In this document: piece after piece, positions 37,895 through 47,478 of the stretch
Layout: each line of letters starts with the position of its first letter
Numbering within the stretch: the stretch's first letter is position 1
Origin: Acetobacteraceae bacterium ESL0709
GTDB lineage: Bacteria > Pseudomonadota > Alphaproteobacteria > Acetobacterales > Acetobacteraceae
DNA length: 64,000 nucleotides
NCBI GenBank assembly: GCA_029433415.1
Contig: JAQTIA010000002.1
Coordinates: forward strand, 57,501-121,500
Direction of reading: 5' to 3'
Translations under genes and position numbers: made by a program
The notes under the pieces: model-generated
The model's input: the letters and a program-made list of their open reading frames with translations, nothing else
The model's database searches: none
Told to the model about the DNA's origin: nothing

Positions 37895-38593
37895 ATGCCT
37901 CTTGATCGGTCACATATTGTTAGAAGCTACGAGCACGAGCTGGATCATTTGCGCAGCCTGATGGCGAAAATGGGACAGCAGGTTGAAGAGCAGGTCGGTC
38001 TGGCAGTGATTACCATTGAAGATCATGACGAGCAGGCTGCTCATAAGGCCGTTGAGCTGGATCCGGGCGTTGATGCCATTGAACGTGAAGTCGAAGGGCT
38101 TGCTATTCGCTTGCTGGCTCTCAGGAGTCCCATGGGCGGAGATTTGAGAGAAATTGTTGCAGCCCTGAAGATCACTGGAGATCTGGAACGTATCGGCGAT
38201 TATGCAGCCTCTATTGCCCGGAAAGCTGTTAAGGCAAGTTTGGAAGGAGGTAATATATCGCTTTCGGGTCTGTTAAGCATGGGCAAGCTGGTGAAAGAAA
38301 ATTTCCACAGAACGGTTGATGCGCTGACGCTTATGGATCCTGATCTGGCTGTTGAGGTTTGGCATTCAGATAAAGGTGTTGACGAATATTATACTACTCT
38401 CTTTCGTGAACTTGTAACCTATATGATGGAAGATCCGCGTAATATCCGGCCTTGTACACAGCTGCTTTTTATTGCCAAGAATTTTGAACGTATCGGCGAC
38501 CATGCCACTAATGTTGCTGAACGGGTCTATTATGCTGTAACGGGCGAGAATTTGCCTACTGAGCGCCCCAAGGGGGGAAAGAAAGAGGCGTAA
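37895..38593 (+). CDS. phoU: Phosphate signalling regulator PhoU
   Basis: A 232-aa helical protein with two PhoU repeats. Each carries the metal-binding pattern: ITGDLERIGDYAASIARK in the first half and IAKNFERIGDHATNVAERV in the second. PhoU links the Pst transporter to the PhoR/PhoB system and restrains phosphate uptake. It starts four bases after pstB and completes the operon. phoB and phoR are not in the window. Confidence 0.95.
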   Translation: MPLDRSHIVRSYEHELDHLRSLMAKMGQQVEEQVGLAVITIEDHDEQAAHKAVELDPGVDAIEREVEGLAIRLLALRSPMGGDLREIVAALKITGDLERIGDYAASIARKAVKASLEGGNISLSGLLSMGKLVKENFHRTVDALTLMDPDLAVEVWHSDKGVDEYYTTLFRELVTYMMEDPRNIRPCTQLLFIAKNFERIGDHATNVAERVYYAVTGENLPTERPKGGKKEA

Positions 38594-38605
38594 TGTCTCC
38601 TGTAA

Positions 38606-38646
38606 CGAACAGGGGAAGAGTGCTTTGGAGCGTGAGGCCCTGTTCG
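38606..38646. terminator. Hairpin between convergent phoU and permease genes
   Basis: CGAACAGGG and CCCTGTTCG are perfect 9-base arms with a 23-base loop, 13 bases after the phoU stop and 16 before the stop of the leftward permease gene. On the plus strand it is followed by TGAGAGTTTTGTTG, a modest T-rich tail. It may end both transcripts. Confidence 0.55.
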
Positions 38647-38661
38647 TGAGAGTTTTGTTGC

Positions 38662-40089
38662 TTATGGGTCTGACGTATCTGTGTGATTGCGGCGTTTGAG
38701 TAAAGTCCATCCACCCCAAAATAATGCAGCAAGGAAAGGGATAGCAGCAACGGCAAAGGTACCGGATGGGTAGTCGAAAACCATCATGACGACAATAAAA
38801 ATCAGGAATATGATGGTGATCCAACCACTATAAGGTGCCAGAGGCATATCAAATCCGGTCGAAGGAATTTCTCCCGACTGGATACGTTTATGCAGCTGAA
38901 GCTGACAAAGCACGATAGAGGCCCAGGTGCCCAGGATGCCCAGAGATGACAGGCTGAGGACTACCTCAAAGACTTGTGACGGAATCAGGTAATTTAGCCC
39001 GACACCAACTAGGTAGATGGCCAGAGTGGCCAGTATACCCATATAGGGGACCGAGCGGTTGCTGAGTTTGGCCAGAGATTGTGGTCCAGATCCTCCGAGC
39101 GCCAAGGCCCGCAGGACGCGCCCAGTGGAATAAAGGCCGGAATTTAGGCTTGAGAGCGCGGCCATCATGACGACAAAGTTCATGATATTATCAATTCCGG
39201 GTATTCCCAGTTTTTCAAAGAATGTTACGAAGGGGCTGACACCAGCCTTGTAGTCCGTCCAGGGAAGGACGAGTACCAAGAGGGCTATTGAACCGACATA
39301 GAAAAGCAGGATACGCCAGATAACGCTGTTAACAGCACGAGGAATAACCTTGCGGGGATCTTCACATTCTCCAGCGGCTACTCCGATAATTTCTGTGCCA
39401 GCATAAGCGAAAACCACACCTTGGACAAGCATCAGAGGCGCAATAATGCCATGAGGGAATATTCCGCCTGAATCGGCGATAAGTGTCAGGCCGGGTTTAT
39501 GGTGTCCGACCTCAATTCCCATAAAAAGAATTGTCCCGGCTACAATCAGAAAAGCAATAAGGGTGAGAATTTTTATGAGAGAAAGCCAGAATTCAATTTC
39601 ACCAAACTGTCGTACGCCTGCCAGATTTATGCCGCCTACGATAATGAGGGCCACCAGTGCGATAATCCATTGAGGGATGTCGTTAAAGAGGGGCCAGTAA
39701 TGGACATAAAGGGCGATGGCTGTGATATCGGCAATCCCGGTCATGGACCAGTTCAGGAAAGAGAACCAGCCAGAGGTATAGGCGGCCCACTCCCCCAGGA
39801 ATTCACGTGTGTAAGTCACGAAACTACCACTGGTAGGGCAGTACATGACCAGCTCTCCCATAGCTCGCAAGATCATATAGGCGCATAGACCACAAACAGC
39901 ATATACGATTACGAGGGACGGGCCGGCTTGTTGCAGGCGTGACCCTGCTCCCAGAAAAAGACCAGTCCCAATAGCGCCTCCCAAGGCGATCATCTGGACG
40001 TGGCGCCGGCTCAGTTGCCTGTTATAGCCTTCCTGACTGACGGGATTATCATCATTGGAATCCTGAGGTTCGTCGAATGTATCTGTCAT
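38662..40089 (-). CDS. Amino acid permease, AnsP/GabP-type (APC superfamily)
   Basis: A 475-aa inner-membrane amino acid:proton symporter of the AAT family with about twelve hydrophobic segments. The first helix has MIALGGAIGTGLFLGAG, and the EIIGVAAGECEDPRK loop and ALSSLNSGLYSTGR segment are family marks. It most resembles L-asparagine or GABA permeases, but substrate cannot be assigned safely. The N-terminal 25 residues are acidic and cytoplasmic. It is a single-gene unit. Confidence 0.85.
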   Translation of the reverse strand: MTDTFDEPQDSNDDNPVSQEGYNRQLSRRHVQMIALGGAIGTGLFLGAGSRLQQAGPSLVIVYAVCGLCAYMILRAMGELVMYCPTSGSFVTYTREFLGEWAAYTSGWFSFLNWSMTGIADITAIALYVHYWPLFNDIPQWIIALVALIIVGGINLAGVRQFGEIEFWLSLIKILTLIAFLIVAGTILFMGIEVGHHKPGLTLIADSGGIFPHGIIAPLMLVQGVVFAYAGTEIIGVAAGECEDPRKVIPRAVNSVIWRILLFYVGSIALLVLVLPWTDYKAGVSPFVTFFEKLGIPGIDNIMNFVVMMAALSSLNSGLYSTGRVLRALALGGSGPQSLAKLSNRSVPYMGILATLAIYLVGVGLNYLIPSQVFEVVLSLSSLGILGTWASIVLCQLQLHKRIQSGEIPSTGFDMPLAPYSGWITIIFLIFIVVMMVFDYPSGTFAVAAIPFLAALFWGGWTLLKRRNHTDTSDP

Positions 40090-40281
40090 ACAAGAATCCC
40101 GGAAAGCGTTCTGAAGCGCACGGATAGTTAGCTCTTCACTAAAAGCATATCAGCTATGTCTGAGAAGAATACCAGCATAAGATAAGTCTTTTGTCTTGCC
40201 AAGTCGTCTGGGGACAGAAAACATCTTCCGAATCGTAGTCTACCGAATTTTTGAGTGTAGGTAATTATGCCCAGATTGTAA

Positions 40282-40956
40282 TTAACGTTCCTTTGAGTGG
40301 ACGCGATAGGCTTTCAGAAAGATTCGTACTCCTTCTTTGATAAAACGTTCCAGATCATCTTTTTCCCGCATAGGGCCAGTGTGAGCGAGTTGTCCAAGAA
40401 GAGGGACACATAAAGTGAGTCCGAAAAGATAATCCGCAGCGTCTTTGGGAGAGGGAATTTCCAGAGTTCCCTTTTCCTGCTGAAGCGCGAGCCAGTTTTG
40501 TAACCCCAGTTTGGGGCTAGCAAGATGGAAGAGGTCGGTCATCAGTTTTTGTACTGTGGCGGAACGGGTTGTTTCCCCGATGATGGCTCTGAGAAGACCC
40601 AAACGTCTTTCATTAAAAATTTTATGGCCGAGTTCAAAAATGAAATGAAAGAGTTGTGCTTCCAGATCCTGCTTATCCGGTTCAGGAGAAATTTCCAGTG
40701 GGCCGAACAGTTTTTCCAGAATGAGGTGTTCCAGAAGGGCGTGTTTGGAGTGGAAATAGAGATAGAGGGTTTTTTTGGACATGCCAGCTCGTTTGGCAAT
40801 CTTGTCCATTGATATATCCCTGTAACCATGCGATTTCAAAAGATCACATGTTGCCTTGAGAATATGCTCGCGTCTGTTTTCCTCTTCGGAGCAGTTATCT
40901 GCTTGGCATGGGAGCGAGGTCACTATATTGTGACGAGTTTCAAGGCGTGCAGGCAA
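40282..40956 (-). CDS. TetR/AcrR-family transcriptional repressor
   Basis: A 224-aa regulator. The DNA-binding helix-turn-helix is at about 29-75 (REHILKATCDLLKSHGYRDI, then IAKRAGMSKKTLYLYFHSKH). The rest should form the helical ligand-binding and dimer domain. It is divergent from the RND efflux genes with about 115 bases between, so it very probably represses them and itself, with a drug-like inducer. Palindromes in the gap are candidate operators. Confidence 0.9.
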   Translation of the reverse strand: MPARLETRHNIVTSLPCQADNCSEEENRREHILKATCDLLKSHGYRDISMDKIAKRAGMSKKTLYLYFHSKHALLEHLILEKLFGPLEISPEPDKQDLEAQLFHFIFELGHKIFNERRLGLLRAIIGETTRSATVQKLMTDLFHLASPKLGLQNWLALQQEKGTLEIPSPKDAADYLFGLTLCVPLLGQLAHTGPMREKDDLERFIKEGVRIFLKAYRVHSKER

Positions 40957-41071
40957 ACTTAAATTCCCGGAAAGATTGAAAATTCCGATTGACCTTTAGC
41001 GAGGAAACCAGATAGTTTCCAGATGCAAGTAGGATAAATTTTCAATTTTGTGATCTTTTTTTGAGAGTCAT
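40957..41071. promoter_or_regulatory. tetR-RND divergent promoter region with operators
   Basis: Two inverted repeats are visible. GGAAAC and GTTTCC (41003-41020) are perfect arms with a 6-base centre, a size usual for a TetR-family operator. Around it, TTGAAAATT (40976-40984) and AATTTTCAA (41037-41045) form a wide 9-base inverted pair. Either or both could be bound by the divergent repressor. Confidence 0.5.
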
Positions 41072-42268
41072 ATGATCCCGATGGCGAATATCAAATTCAT
41101 TCACAGTTTTACACCCGTTGTGCGTCAGGCTCTGCGTTATAAAAAGCTGTTTCTTCTTGCGGGCGTGGCCCTCCTTGCCGGGTGCCAGAAAAAAGTTGCC
41201 CCACCTCCTCCGTTGCAAACTGTGGATGTCATTACGCTTGGAACGCAGAAAATTACGCTGGAGACGTCCCTTCCAGGGCGTACGGATGCTTACGAGCAGG
41301 CAGAGATTCGTCCGCAGGTTAACGGGGTGATCGTGTCGCGTAATTTTGAGCAGGGTAAGGATGTCAAGGCAGGGCAGCAGCTATACCAGATTTATCTTCC
41401 TCCTTATCAGGCGGCTTATGATCAGGCTAAAGGGATGTTGATGCAGGCGCAGGCAACGGCTGTAAGAGCAGAGGCGCAACTGAAGCGTTATCGTCATCTT
41501 GTTGGCCCCCGGGCCGTCAGCCGTCAGGATTATGACAATACAGTGGCGACGGCTCGTGAGGCGGAAGCCCAAGTCGTACAGGCCAAGGCTGCCCTGGATA
41601 AAGCTGCGGTCGATATTGGTTATACACATGTTCTTTCGCCCATTGATGGCCGGATTGGACGCACTCTTTATACGGAAGGTACGCTGGTTACGGCTAATCA
41701 GCCACAGCCGATTGCGGTGGTCACGCGTCTTGATCCGATTTATGTCGACGTGAATGTGGCTGCTGAAGATATGCTGCGTTTGCGCCGTGAACTGGAGAAA
41801 GGGCAGATTCAGCGTATCGGTGAGAAAGATGCTGCTGTAACTGTAGAGCTGTCAGATGGTTCCACTTACGAGAAAACAGGTATGTTGCAGCTCTCGGAAG
41901 TGACGGTCGACCCTGCTACGGGCACATTGGTTATGCGTGCTGTCATGCCTAATCCTGATCATTTTCTTCTGCCGGGTATGTTCGTTCATGCCCATATCAA
42001 GGAAGGCGTTGACTCATCTGCCCTCCTGGTGCCGCAGGTGGCTGTGCAGCGCAACACAAAAGCGCAGCCTTATGTCATGATTCTTGATGAACAGAACAAG
42101 GTCAGTCAGCATGTTATTGACGTTGGTCGTGTCGTGGGGGCGTCCTGGCTGATTAAATCTGGTCTTAAAGCCGGAGATCGTATTGTCATCAGTGGATTGC
42201 AGAAAATTGTGGCTGGTAAAAAGGTCGCTCCTCATATGGTCGATTTTAAAGAAGCAGAGGCGGAGTAA
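41072..42268 (+). CDS. RND efflux periplasmic adaptor, AcrA/MexA type
   Basis: A 398-aa lipoprotein adaptor. The signal peptide ends in the lipobox LAGC with C38 lipidated. Order of parts: first lipoyl half (QVNGVIVSRNFEQGKDVKAG), alpha-helical hairpin (about 115-170), second lipoyl half (THVLSPIDGRIGRTLYTEGTLV), beta-barrel and membrane-proximal domain. It joins the inner-membrane pump to the outer-membrane channel encoded two genes downstream. A second ATG three codons later is a possible start. Confidence 0.94.
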   Translation: MIPMANIKFIHSFTPVVRQALRYKKLFLLAGVALLAGCQKKVAPPPPLQTVDVITLGTQKITLETSLPGRTDAYEQAEIRPQVNGVIVSRNFEQGKDVKAGQQLYQIYLPPYQAAYDQAKGMLMQAQATAVRAEAQLKRYRHLVGPRAVSRQDYDNTVATAREAEAQVVQAKAALDKAAVDIGYTHVLSPIDGRIGRTLYTEGTLVTANQPQPIAVVTRLDPIYVDVNVAAEDMLRLRRELEKGQIQRIGEKDAAVTVELSDGSTYEKTGMLQLSEVTVDPATGTLVMRAVMPNPDHFLLPGMFVHAHIKEGVDSSALLVPQVAVQRNTKAQPYVMILDEQNKVSQHVIDVGRVVGASWLIKSGLKAGDRIVISGLQKIVAGKKVAPHMVDFKEAEAE

Positions 42269-42274
42269 TTATTT

Positions 42275-45200
42275 ATGGGTCTGTCTCGTTTCTTTATTGA
42301 TCGTCCGATTTTTGCATGGGTGGTCGGACTGATTATCATGCTGGTGGGTGGCGTTTCCATCCTCAGGCTGCCGATTGCGCAATATCCCAGTATTGCCCCG
42401 CCTCTGATCGCCATTACGGTTGATTATCCAGGGGCGTCTGCTGACACAGTGAATAATACCGTCGTGCAGCCGATTTTGCAGCAAATGACTGGTATTGACC
42501 ATCTGGAATATCTCTCGGCGTCCTCTTATGGCAGTGGCCATATGGAAATTTATCTCACCTTTGCACAGGGAACAAACCCTGATATCGCCCAGGTGCAGGT
42601 ACAGAATAAATTACAGCTCGCAGAGCCACGCCTGCCGCAGGAAGTGACGGCGCAGGGCATCAGCGTGACCAAGGCCGTCAAGAACTTCATGGTCGTGATT
42701 GCGTTCATCTCTTCTGATGGAAGCATGAATAACTACGACATTGCCGATTACATCGCTTCCAATGTTTCTGACCCGATTTCTCGTGTTTCTGGCGTTGGAG
42801 ATCATCAGATTTTCGGTGCAGAATATGCAATGCGTATCTGGCTCGATCCTGACAAGCTTTATAATTATGGATTAACCGTGCCTGATGTGAAACAGGCTAT
42901 CCAGAATCAGAATATTCAGGTGTCGTCAGGTGAGCTTGGCGGGCTGCCAGCGGCAAAAAATATTGGATTTGACGCAACCGTTATTGGTCCAACGCGCCTG
43001 ACGAATCCCGATCAGTTTAAGGAAATCCTGCTTAAGGTGATGCCGGATGGCAGTCAGATTCGTATAAAGGATGTCGCACGGACAGAGCTTGGTGCCCAGA
43101 ATTACAGCAATACCGCTTTTTATAACGGTCATCCGGCATCTGCTATGGCGGTTAAGCTGGCGCCCGGCGAGAACCAGCTCACAACGGAAAAAGCCATTCG
43201 ACAGAAACTGGCTGAGATGGAGCCATTCTTTCCGCCTGGATTGAAGCTTGTTTATCCATTGGACACCGAACCGTTCATCACACACTCCATCATAGAAGTG
43301 GTGGAAACGCTGGTTGAAGCGATAGGGATGGTCTTCATCGTGATGTTGATTTTCCTCCAGAATTTCAGGGCCACGCTGATTCCTACCATTGCTGTGCCGG
43401 TTGTGCTGTTGGGGACGTTTGGGATTCTGGCCGCACTGGGCTTTTCTATCAATACCCTGACCATGTTAGCCATGGTTCTAGCGGTTGGGCTTCTGGTCGA
43501 TGATGCGATTGTCGTGGTCGAGAACGTTGAACGTGTCATGACCGAACAGAAACTATCCCCGAAAGAAGCGGCACGCGTTTCCATGGATGAGATTTCTGGT
43601 GCTCTGGTCGGCATCGTGCTGGTTATGACGGCTGTGTTCCTGCCTATGGCGGCATTTAGCGGCTCGACAGGTGTGATCTATCGACAGTTCTCCATAACGA
43701 TTGTTGCTGCTTTATGGCTTTCTGTCATTGTGGCTATGATCATGACCCCTGCACTTTGTGGTTCCATGCTGAAACCGGGGCAACATGAAAGCAGGTTTGG
43801 GCCTGCCATCTGGTTCAATAAATGGTTTGGGCGTTTTACCAATCGTTACGTGAATGGTGTCGCCCATGTTCTTAAGTATCGTCGGCTCAGTATGCTGGCT
43901 TTTATAGTTATGGCAGCTGTTGCCGCGTTTTTCTTTACACGCGTACCTCATGGTTTTTTGCCTAATGAGGATCAAGGGCTGATTTTTGGGCAGATTACCA
44001 TGCGTGCTGGGGCAACCAATGCCCAGACGGCAGCGGTAAACAGGAAGGTGTCTGATTATATCTTCAAGGCTTTCGGTAATGATGTGCAGTCGGTTTTTAC
44101 TGTAAATGGTTATAGCTATGCTGGTCAGGGGCAGAGTGCCGGTGCATTCTTCGTGCGTATGAAGCCTTGGGCTGTAAGACCTGGCTATAAACATACAACG
44201 ATGTATATTTCCGGCCAGATCATGAAGCATTTTATGGGTGATCCAGATGCATTGATCTATGCGCTGAATCCTCCAGCAGTGCTTGAACTGGGTAATGCGA
44301 CAGGTTTTGACCTTGATCTGGAAGATCGTGGTCATATTGGTCATGCAGGTTTAGTGGCAGCACGTCAGCAGCTTCTTATGGCTGCGGCCAAGGATCCCCT
44401 GCTCTCGGCAGTTCGTCCCATGGGTATGGAAGATGCTCCGCAATATGTACTTGATATTGACCGTGAGAAAGCCAATTCCCAAGGCATTACCAACGAGGAT
44501 ATCAATACAACCATTCAAGGAGCTTTCGGTTCGATTTATGTAAACCAGTTTACGCGTTCTGGGCGTGTCAAACAGGTTTATATTCAGGGTGAGCCATTTT
44601 CACGTATGCACCCACAGGATTTTGGCCGGTGGTATCTGCGTAATAACCAAAATATGCTTGTCCCATTTAACACCATTGTTGATGGCCATTGGGAAGTTGG
44701 TGCGCAGAAAGTCGAGAACTATAACGGTAATAACGCCTTTGAGATTCAAGGACAGCCTGTTCCGGGCGTGAGTTCCGGGCGCGCCATGCAGGAAATGGAA
44801 AAACTGATTTCCCAGCTTCCCAAAGGTGTTGGCTTTGAGTGGACGGGATTATCCTATGAAGAACATGCTTCAGGAAACGCGACCGGTCCGCTTTATGCGC
44901 TGGCGGTCATTGTTATCCTGTTCTGTCTGGCGGCTCTTTACGAAAGCTGGGCGATTCCTATTTCTGTCGTGTTGGTTCTTCCCTTGGGTGTTTTGGGGGC
45001 GATCTTTGCGACATTGGGCCGTGGCCTTAGTAATGACGTCTATTTCCAGGTCGGACTGCTTACAACTGTGGCATTGTCTGTGAAGAATGCCATTCTTATC
45101 GTAGAATTTGCGAAAGCTTTCTATGAGTCGGGGGATTCTCTCGAAGAAGCTGTTCTGAAAGCAGGGCGGGAGCGTCTGCGTCCTATTTTGATGACTTCGA

Positions 45201-45451
45201 TCGCATTTGTTTTTGGTGTGTTCCCATTGGCGATTGCAACAGGGGCAGGATCTGCTGCACGCGTGGCTATCGGTACCTGCGTGGTGGGAGGCATGTTCAC
45301 TGCTACCTTGTTGGCGATTTACTTCGTGCCTCTGTTTTTCGTCGTCATCCTGCGCCTCTTCCGCGTCAAGCGTCTGTCGGAAAAACGGGCTATTGAAGAA
45401 GACAATATCAAAAAAGCCCGTGAGAAGGGGGAGTCAGCAGATGCTTCGTAA
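42275..45451 (+). CDS. RND multidrug efflux pump, AcrB/MexB (HAE1) type
   Basis: A 1058-aa proton-driven inner-membrane pump. The N-terminus MGLSRFFIDRPIFAWV is diagnostic of HAE1 pumps. Twelve membrane helices and two large periplasmic loops are apparent. The proton-relay aspartates are D409 and D410 in LLVDDAIVVVENVE. The pump should expel hydrophobic drugs, dyes or acids. It starts seven bases after the adaptor stop and overlaps the channel gene at its end. Confidence 0.96.
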   Translation: MGLSRFFIDRPIFAWVVGLIIMLVGGVSILRLPIAQYPSIAPPLIAITVDYPGASADTVNNTVVQPILQQMTGIDHLEYLSASSYGSGHMEIYLTFAQGTNPDIAQVQVQNKLQLAEPRLPQEVTAQGISVTKAVKNFMVVIAFISSDGSMNNYDIADYIASNVSDPISRVSGVGDHQIFGAEYAMRIWLDPDKLYNYGLTVPDVKQAIQNQNIQVSSGELGGLPAAKNIGFDATVIGPTRLTNPDQFKEILLKVMPDGSQIRIKDVARTELGAQNYSNTAFYNGHPASAMAVKLAPGENQLTTEKAIRQKLAEMEPFFPPGLKLVYPLDTEPFITHSIIEVVETLVEAIGMVFIVMLIFLQNFRATLIPTIAVPVVLLGTFGILAALGFSINTLTMLAMVLAVGLLVDDAIVVVENVERVMTEQKLSPKEAARVSMDEISGALVGIVLVMTAVFLPMAAFSGSTGVIYRQFSITIVAALWLSVIVAMIMTPALCGSMLKPGQHESRFGPAIWFNKWFGRFTNRYVNGVAHVLKYRRLSMLAFIVMAAVAAFFFTRVPHGFLPNEDQGLIFGQITMRAGATNAQTAAVNRKVSDYIFKAFGNDVQSVFTVNGYSYAGQGQSAGAFFVRMKPWAVRPGYKHTTMYISGQIMKHFMGDPDALIYALNPPAVLELGNATGFDLDLEDRGHIGHAGLVAARQQLLMAAAKDPLLSAVRPMGMEDAPQYVLDIDREKANSQGITNEDINTTIQGAFGSIYVNQFTRSGRVKQVYIQGEPFSRMHPQDFGRWYLRNNQNMLVPFNTIVDGHWEVGAQKVENYNGNNAFEIQGQPVPGVSSGRAMQEMEKLISQLPKGVGFEWTGLSYEEHASGNATGPLYALAVIVILFCLAALYESWAIPISVVLVLPLGVLGAIFATLGRGLSNDVYFQVGLLTTVALSVKNAILIVEFAKAFYESGDSLEEAVLKAGRERLRPILMTSIAFVFGVFPLAIATGAGSAARVAIGTCVVGGMFTATLLAIYFVPLFFVVILRLFRVKRLSEKRAIEEDNIKKAREKGESADAS

Positions 45452-46931
45452 AACATCGTCTTTTGGGTTGAGTGCGCTGTTATTGCTGGCTTCCTGTAAT
45501 ATGGCACCGACTTATCAACGTCCTAAAGGCAAGATTTCGTCGGAATACCCTTCTGATACGGGGGTCAAAACCCAGAAGAGCGCGTATAATGTAGCCGATC
45601 TGGGATGGGAGGATTTTTTTACCGATCCACGCCTGAAAAAACTGATTGAGCTGACGCTTGCTAATAATCGCGATCTCGCGGGACAATTGGCCGCGGTTGT
45701 TGAAGCGCGTGGGCAGTATCAAGTGCAGAATTCTGCACTTTTCCCGCAGATTTATGCTGGGGGCAGCGGGATGTTTCAGGGGCCATCTGATATGGCCGGT
45801 TTCTCCTTTGCTCCGGGTTCAGGTCGGAATATCAGCACGCTGAGATTTTATCAGACCTCTATAGGTTTTTCCTCTTATGAGATTGATCTCTGGGGGCGTG
45901 TTCGAAACATGACACGTAATCAGAAAGAGCAGACTCTCAATGCGGCTGAGAATTTACGTAATTTTTGGATCACGACGGTTTCGACACTGGCTGAAACCTA
46001 TATACAGTGGTTATCTGACCGCGAACTGCTTGAGTTGGCGCAGAAAACCTATAAAACGCGCAAGGCGACAATGGAGCTGACACAGCTGAATTATGACCAT
46101 GGACAGGCAGACGCGCTGACTCTGGCGCAGGTGACGTCACAATTGGAGCAGGCACAGTCTGATATTGCCCAGCAGACACGGGCTGTCGCAACGGACGAGC
46201 ACGCGCTGCAGCTAATTGTAGGCACATCCCTGCCCAAGGATTTACCCCCGCCGGCACCAATGGGGCATCAGACCATGATTGCGGATTTACCGGCTGGTCT
46301 CCCCTCTGATCTGCTTGAGCAGCGTCCTGATATTCAGGCAGCAGAGCATTCGCTCAAAGGGGCTAATGCCATGATCGGTGCCGCCAGAGCCGCGTTCTTT
46401 CCGAAAGTGTCCATAACGGCCAGTGAGGGAACGAGTTCTTTGCAGTTCAGGAAACTTTTCAGTAATATGGCTGAAACATGGGGCGTCTCGCCCAATATCA
46501 GTATACCGCTTTTGACATGGGGGCAGAACTCCGGGAACCTGCGTTCCGCCAAGGCGCATATGATCCAGACTGTGACACAATATCAGAAAACGGTGCAGTC
46601 TGCTTTCAAGGAGGTTTCTGACGCGTTGACAGCACGTGAGACCTATAAGATACAGGATGCCCATATGACCAGTCTGGTCCGTCAGTCGCAGAAAGCCTAT
46701 GATTTGGCCTATATGCGTTTTAGGGCCGGGATCGACAGCTATCTGACGACACTGGTGCAGGAACGACAGCTTTATACGGATAAACAGTCGAAAATAATCG
46801 TGCAGGCTGCTCGTTTTCAGAATATGGTTACTTTATATCGTGCTCTTGGCGGGGGATGGAGTCGTAAAACTCCTCAATCCGAGCCGGTGTCGCGACAAGT
46901 GGTGTCCGTGGTTTCCCGAGCCGCACACTGA
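45441..46931 (+). CDS. Outer membrane efflux channel lipoprotein, OprM/NodT type
   Basis: A 496-aa TolC-family channel. The lipobox LASC gives C19. The two structural repeats are visible, with ETYIQWLSDRELLELAQKTY in the first and the conserved SLKGANAMIGAARAAFFPK followed by YLTTLVQERQLY in the second. The open frame begins far upstream inside the pump gene, but the ATG at 45441, just after GGGGGAG and 11 bases before the pump stop, is the start. It could also serve the type I secretion system, as TolC does in E. coli. That is inference. Confidence 0.93.
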   Translation: MLRKTSSFGLSALLLLASCNMAPTYQRPKGKISSEYPSDTGVKTQKSAYNVADLGWEDFFTDPRLKKLIELTLANNRDLAGQLAAVVEARGQYQVQNSALFPQIYAGGSGMFQGPSDMAGFSFAPGSGRNISTLRFYQTSIGFSSYEIDLWGRVRNMTRNQKEQTLNAAENLRNFWITTVSTLAETYIQWLSDRELLELAQKTYKTRKATMELTQLNYDHGQADALTLAQVTSQLEQAQSDIAQQTRAVATDEHALQLIVGTSLPKDLPPPAPMGHQTMIADLPAGLPSDLLEQRPDIQAAEHSLKGANAMIGAARAAFFPKVSITASEGTSSLQFRKLFSNMAETWGVSPNISIPLLTWGQNSGNLRSAKAHMIQTVTQYQKTVQSAFKEVSDALTARETYKIQDAHMTSLVRQSQKAYDLAYMRFRAGIDSYLTTLVQERQLYTDKQSKIIVQAARFQNMVTLYRALGGGWSRKTPQSEPVSRQVVSVVSRAAH

Positions 46932-46958
46932 GGTTGTGCAAGACGTGAGAGAAGAGGA

Positions 46959-47321
46959 ATGTTAAGTAAACGTGTTTCTTATAAACTGGTAGTCAGCCTG
47001 TTTGGCTTTTCTTCTCTCATGGTCAGTCATTCTTCCATGGCTGATTCTCCCGCGCCGACTTTTGGTGACATCAAGCATAAACCTACTTTGGATCAGCTTT
47101 ATCGCTCTTCAGGCATTACCCATAAATATGTCGATTTCAGTATGTTTCATTATGTACCGAAAGGAGACCAGGTAAAAGAAGAGCCAGATAAACAGCGTCT
47201 TCTCTTTCGCAAACCGGGGGGATTGCCCGATGGTTATGCAGAGCGAAAAGGGGAAGTGATTTTCTATTATGATGCTTCAGGAAAGTTGATCCGTATCCAG
47301 AAATTAGCCGAGGATCCTTAA
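46959..47321 (+). CDS. Small secreted protein of unknown function
   Basis: A 120-aa protein with a signal peptide that probably ends near SMA-DSP (about residue 29). The mature part has GVIFYYDASGK-like C-terminal strands and no cysteine. It starts 27 bases after the efflux channel gene behind AGAAGAGG, so it may be read from the same transcript, but nothing in the sequence ties it to efflux. I do not recognise the family. Confidence 0.6.
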   Translation: MLSKRVSYKLVVSLFGFSSLMVSHSSMADSPAPTFGDIKHKPTLDQLYRSSGITHKYVDFSMFHYVPKGDQVKEEPDKQRLLFRKPGGLPDGYAERKGEVIFYYDASGKLIRIQKLAEDP

Positions 47322-47478
47322 GTTCTGGAATTTTTGAAGCATGAGAAGATCAGTCTGTTGGCATTATAATTCCAGTGTCTGAGGCGGGTGCGGCCTTGTA
47401 AAATACTCTTATGTCACAATATCAGAGTGGTAAAAGGGTCATTTTATCCTTGTTTCTGCAGAAATGACTGGAGTTGTT

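Noticed and set aside
43712-44344. 210-codon minus-strand frame inside the RND pump gene
   Set aside because: Antisense to a conserved pump sequence. Composition is that of a shadow frame.
45207-45440. Upstream extension of the outer membrane channel frame
   Set aside because: It lies inside the pump gene. The lipoprotein signal peptide begins only at 45441.
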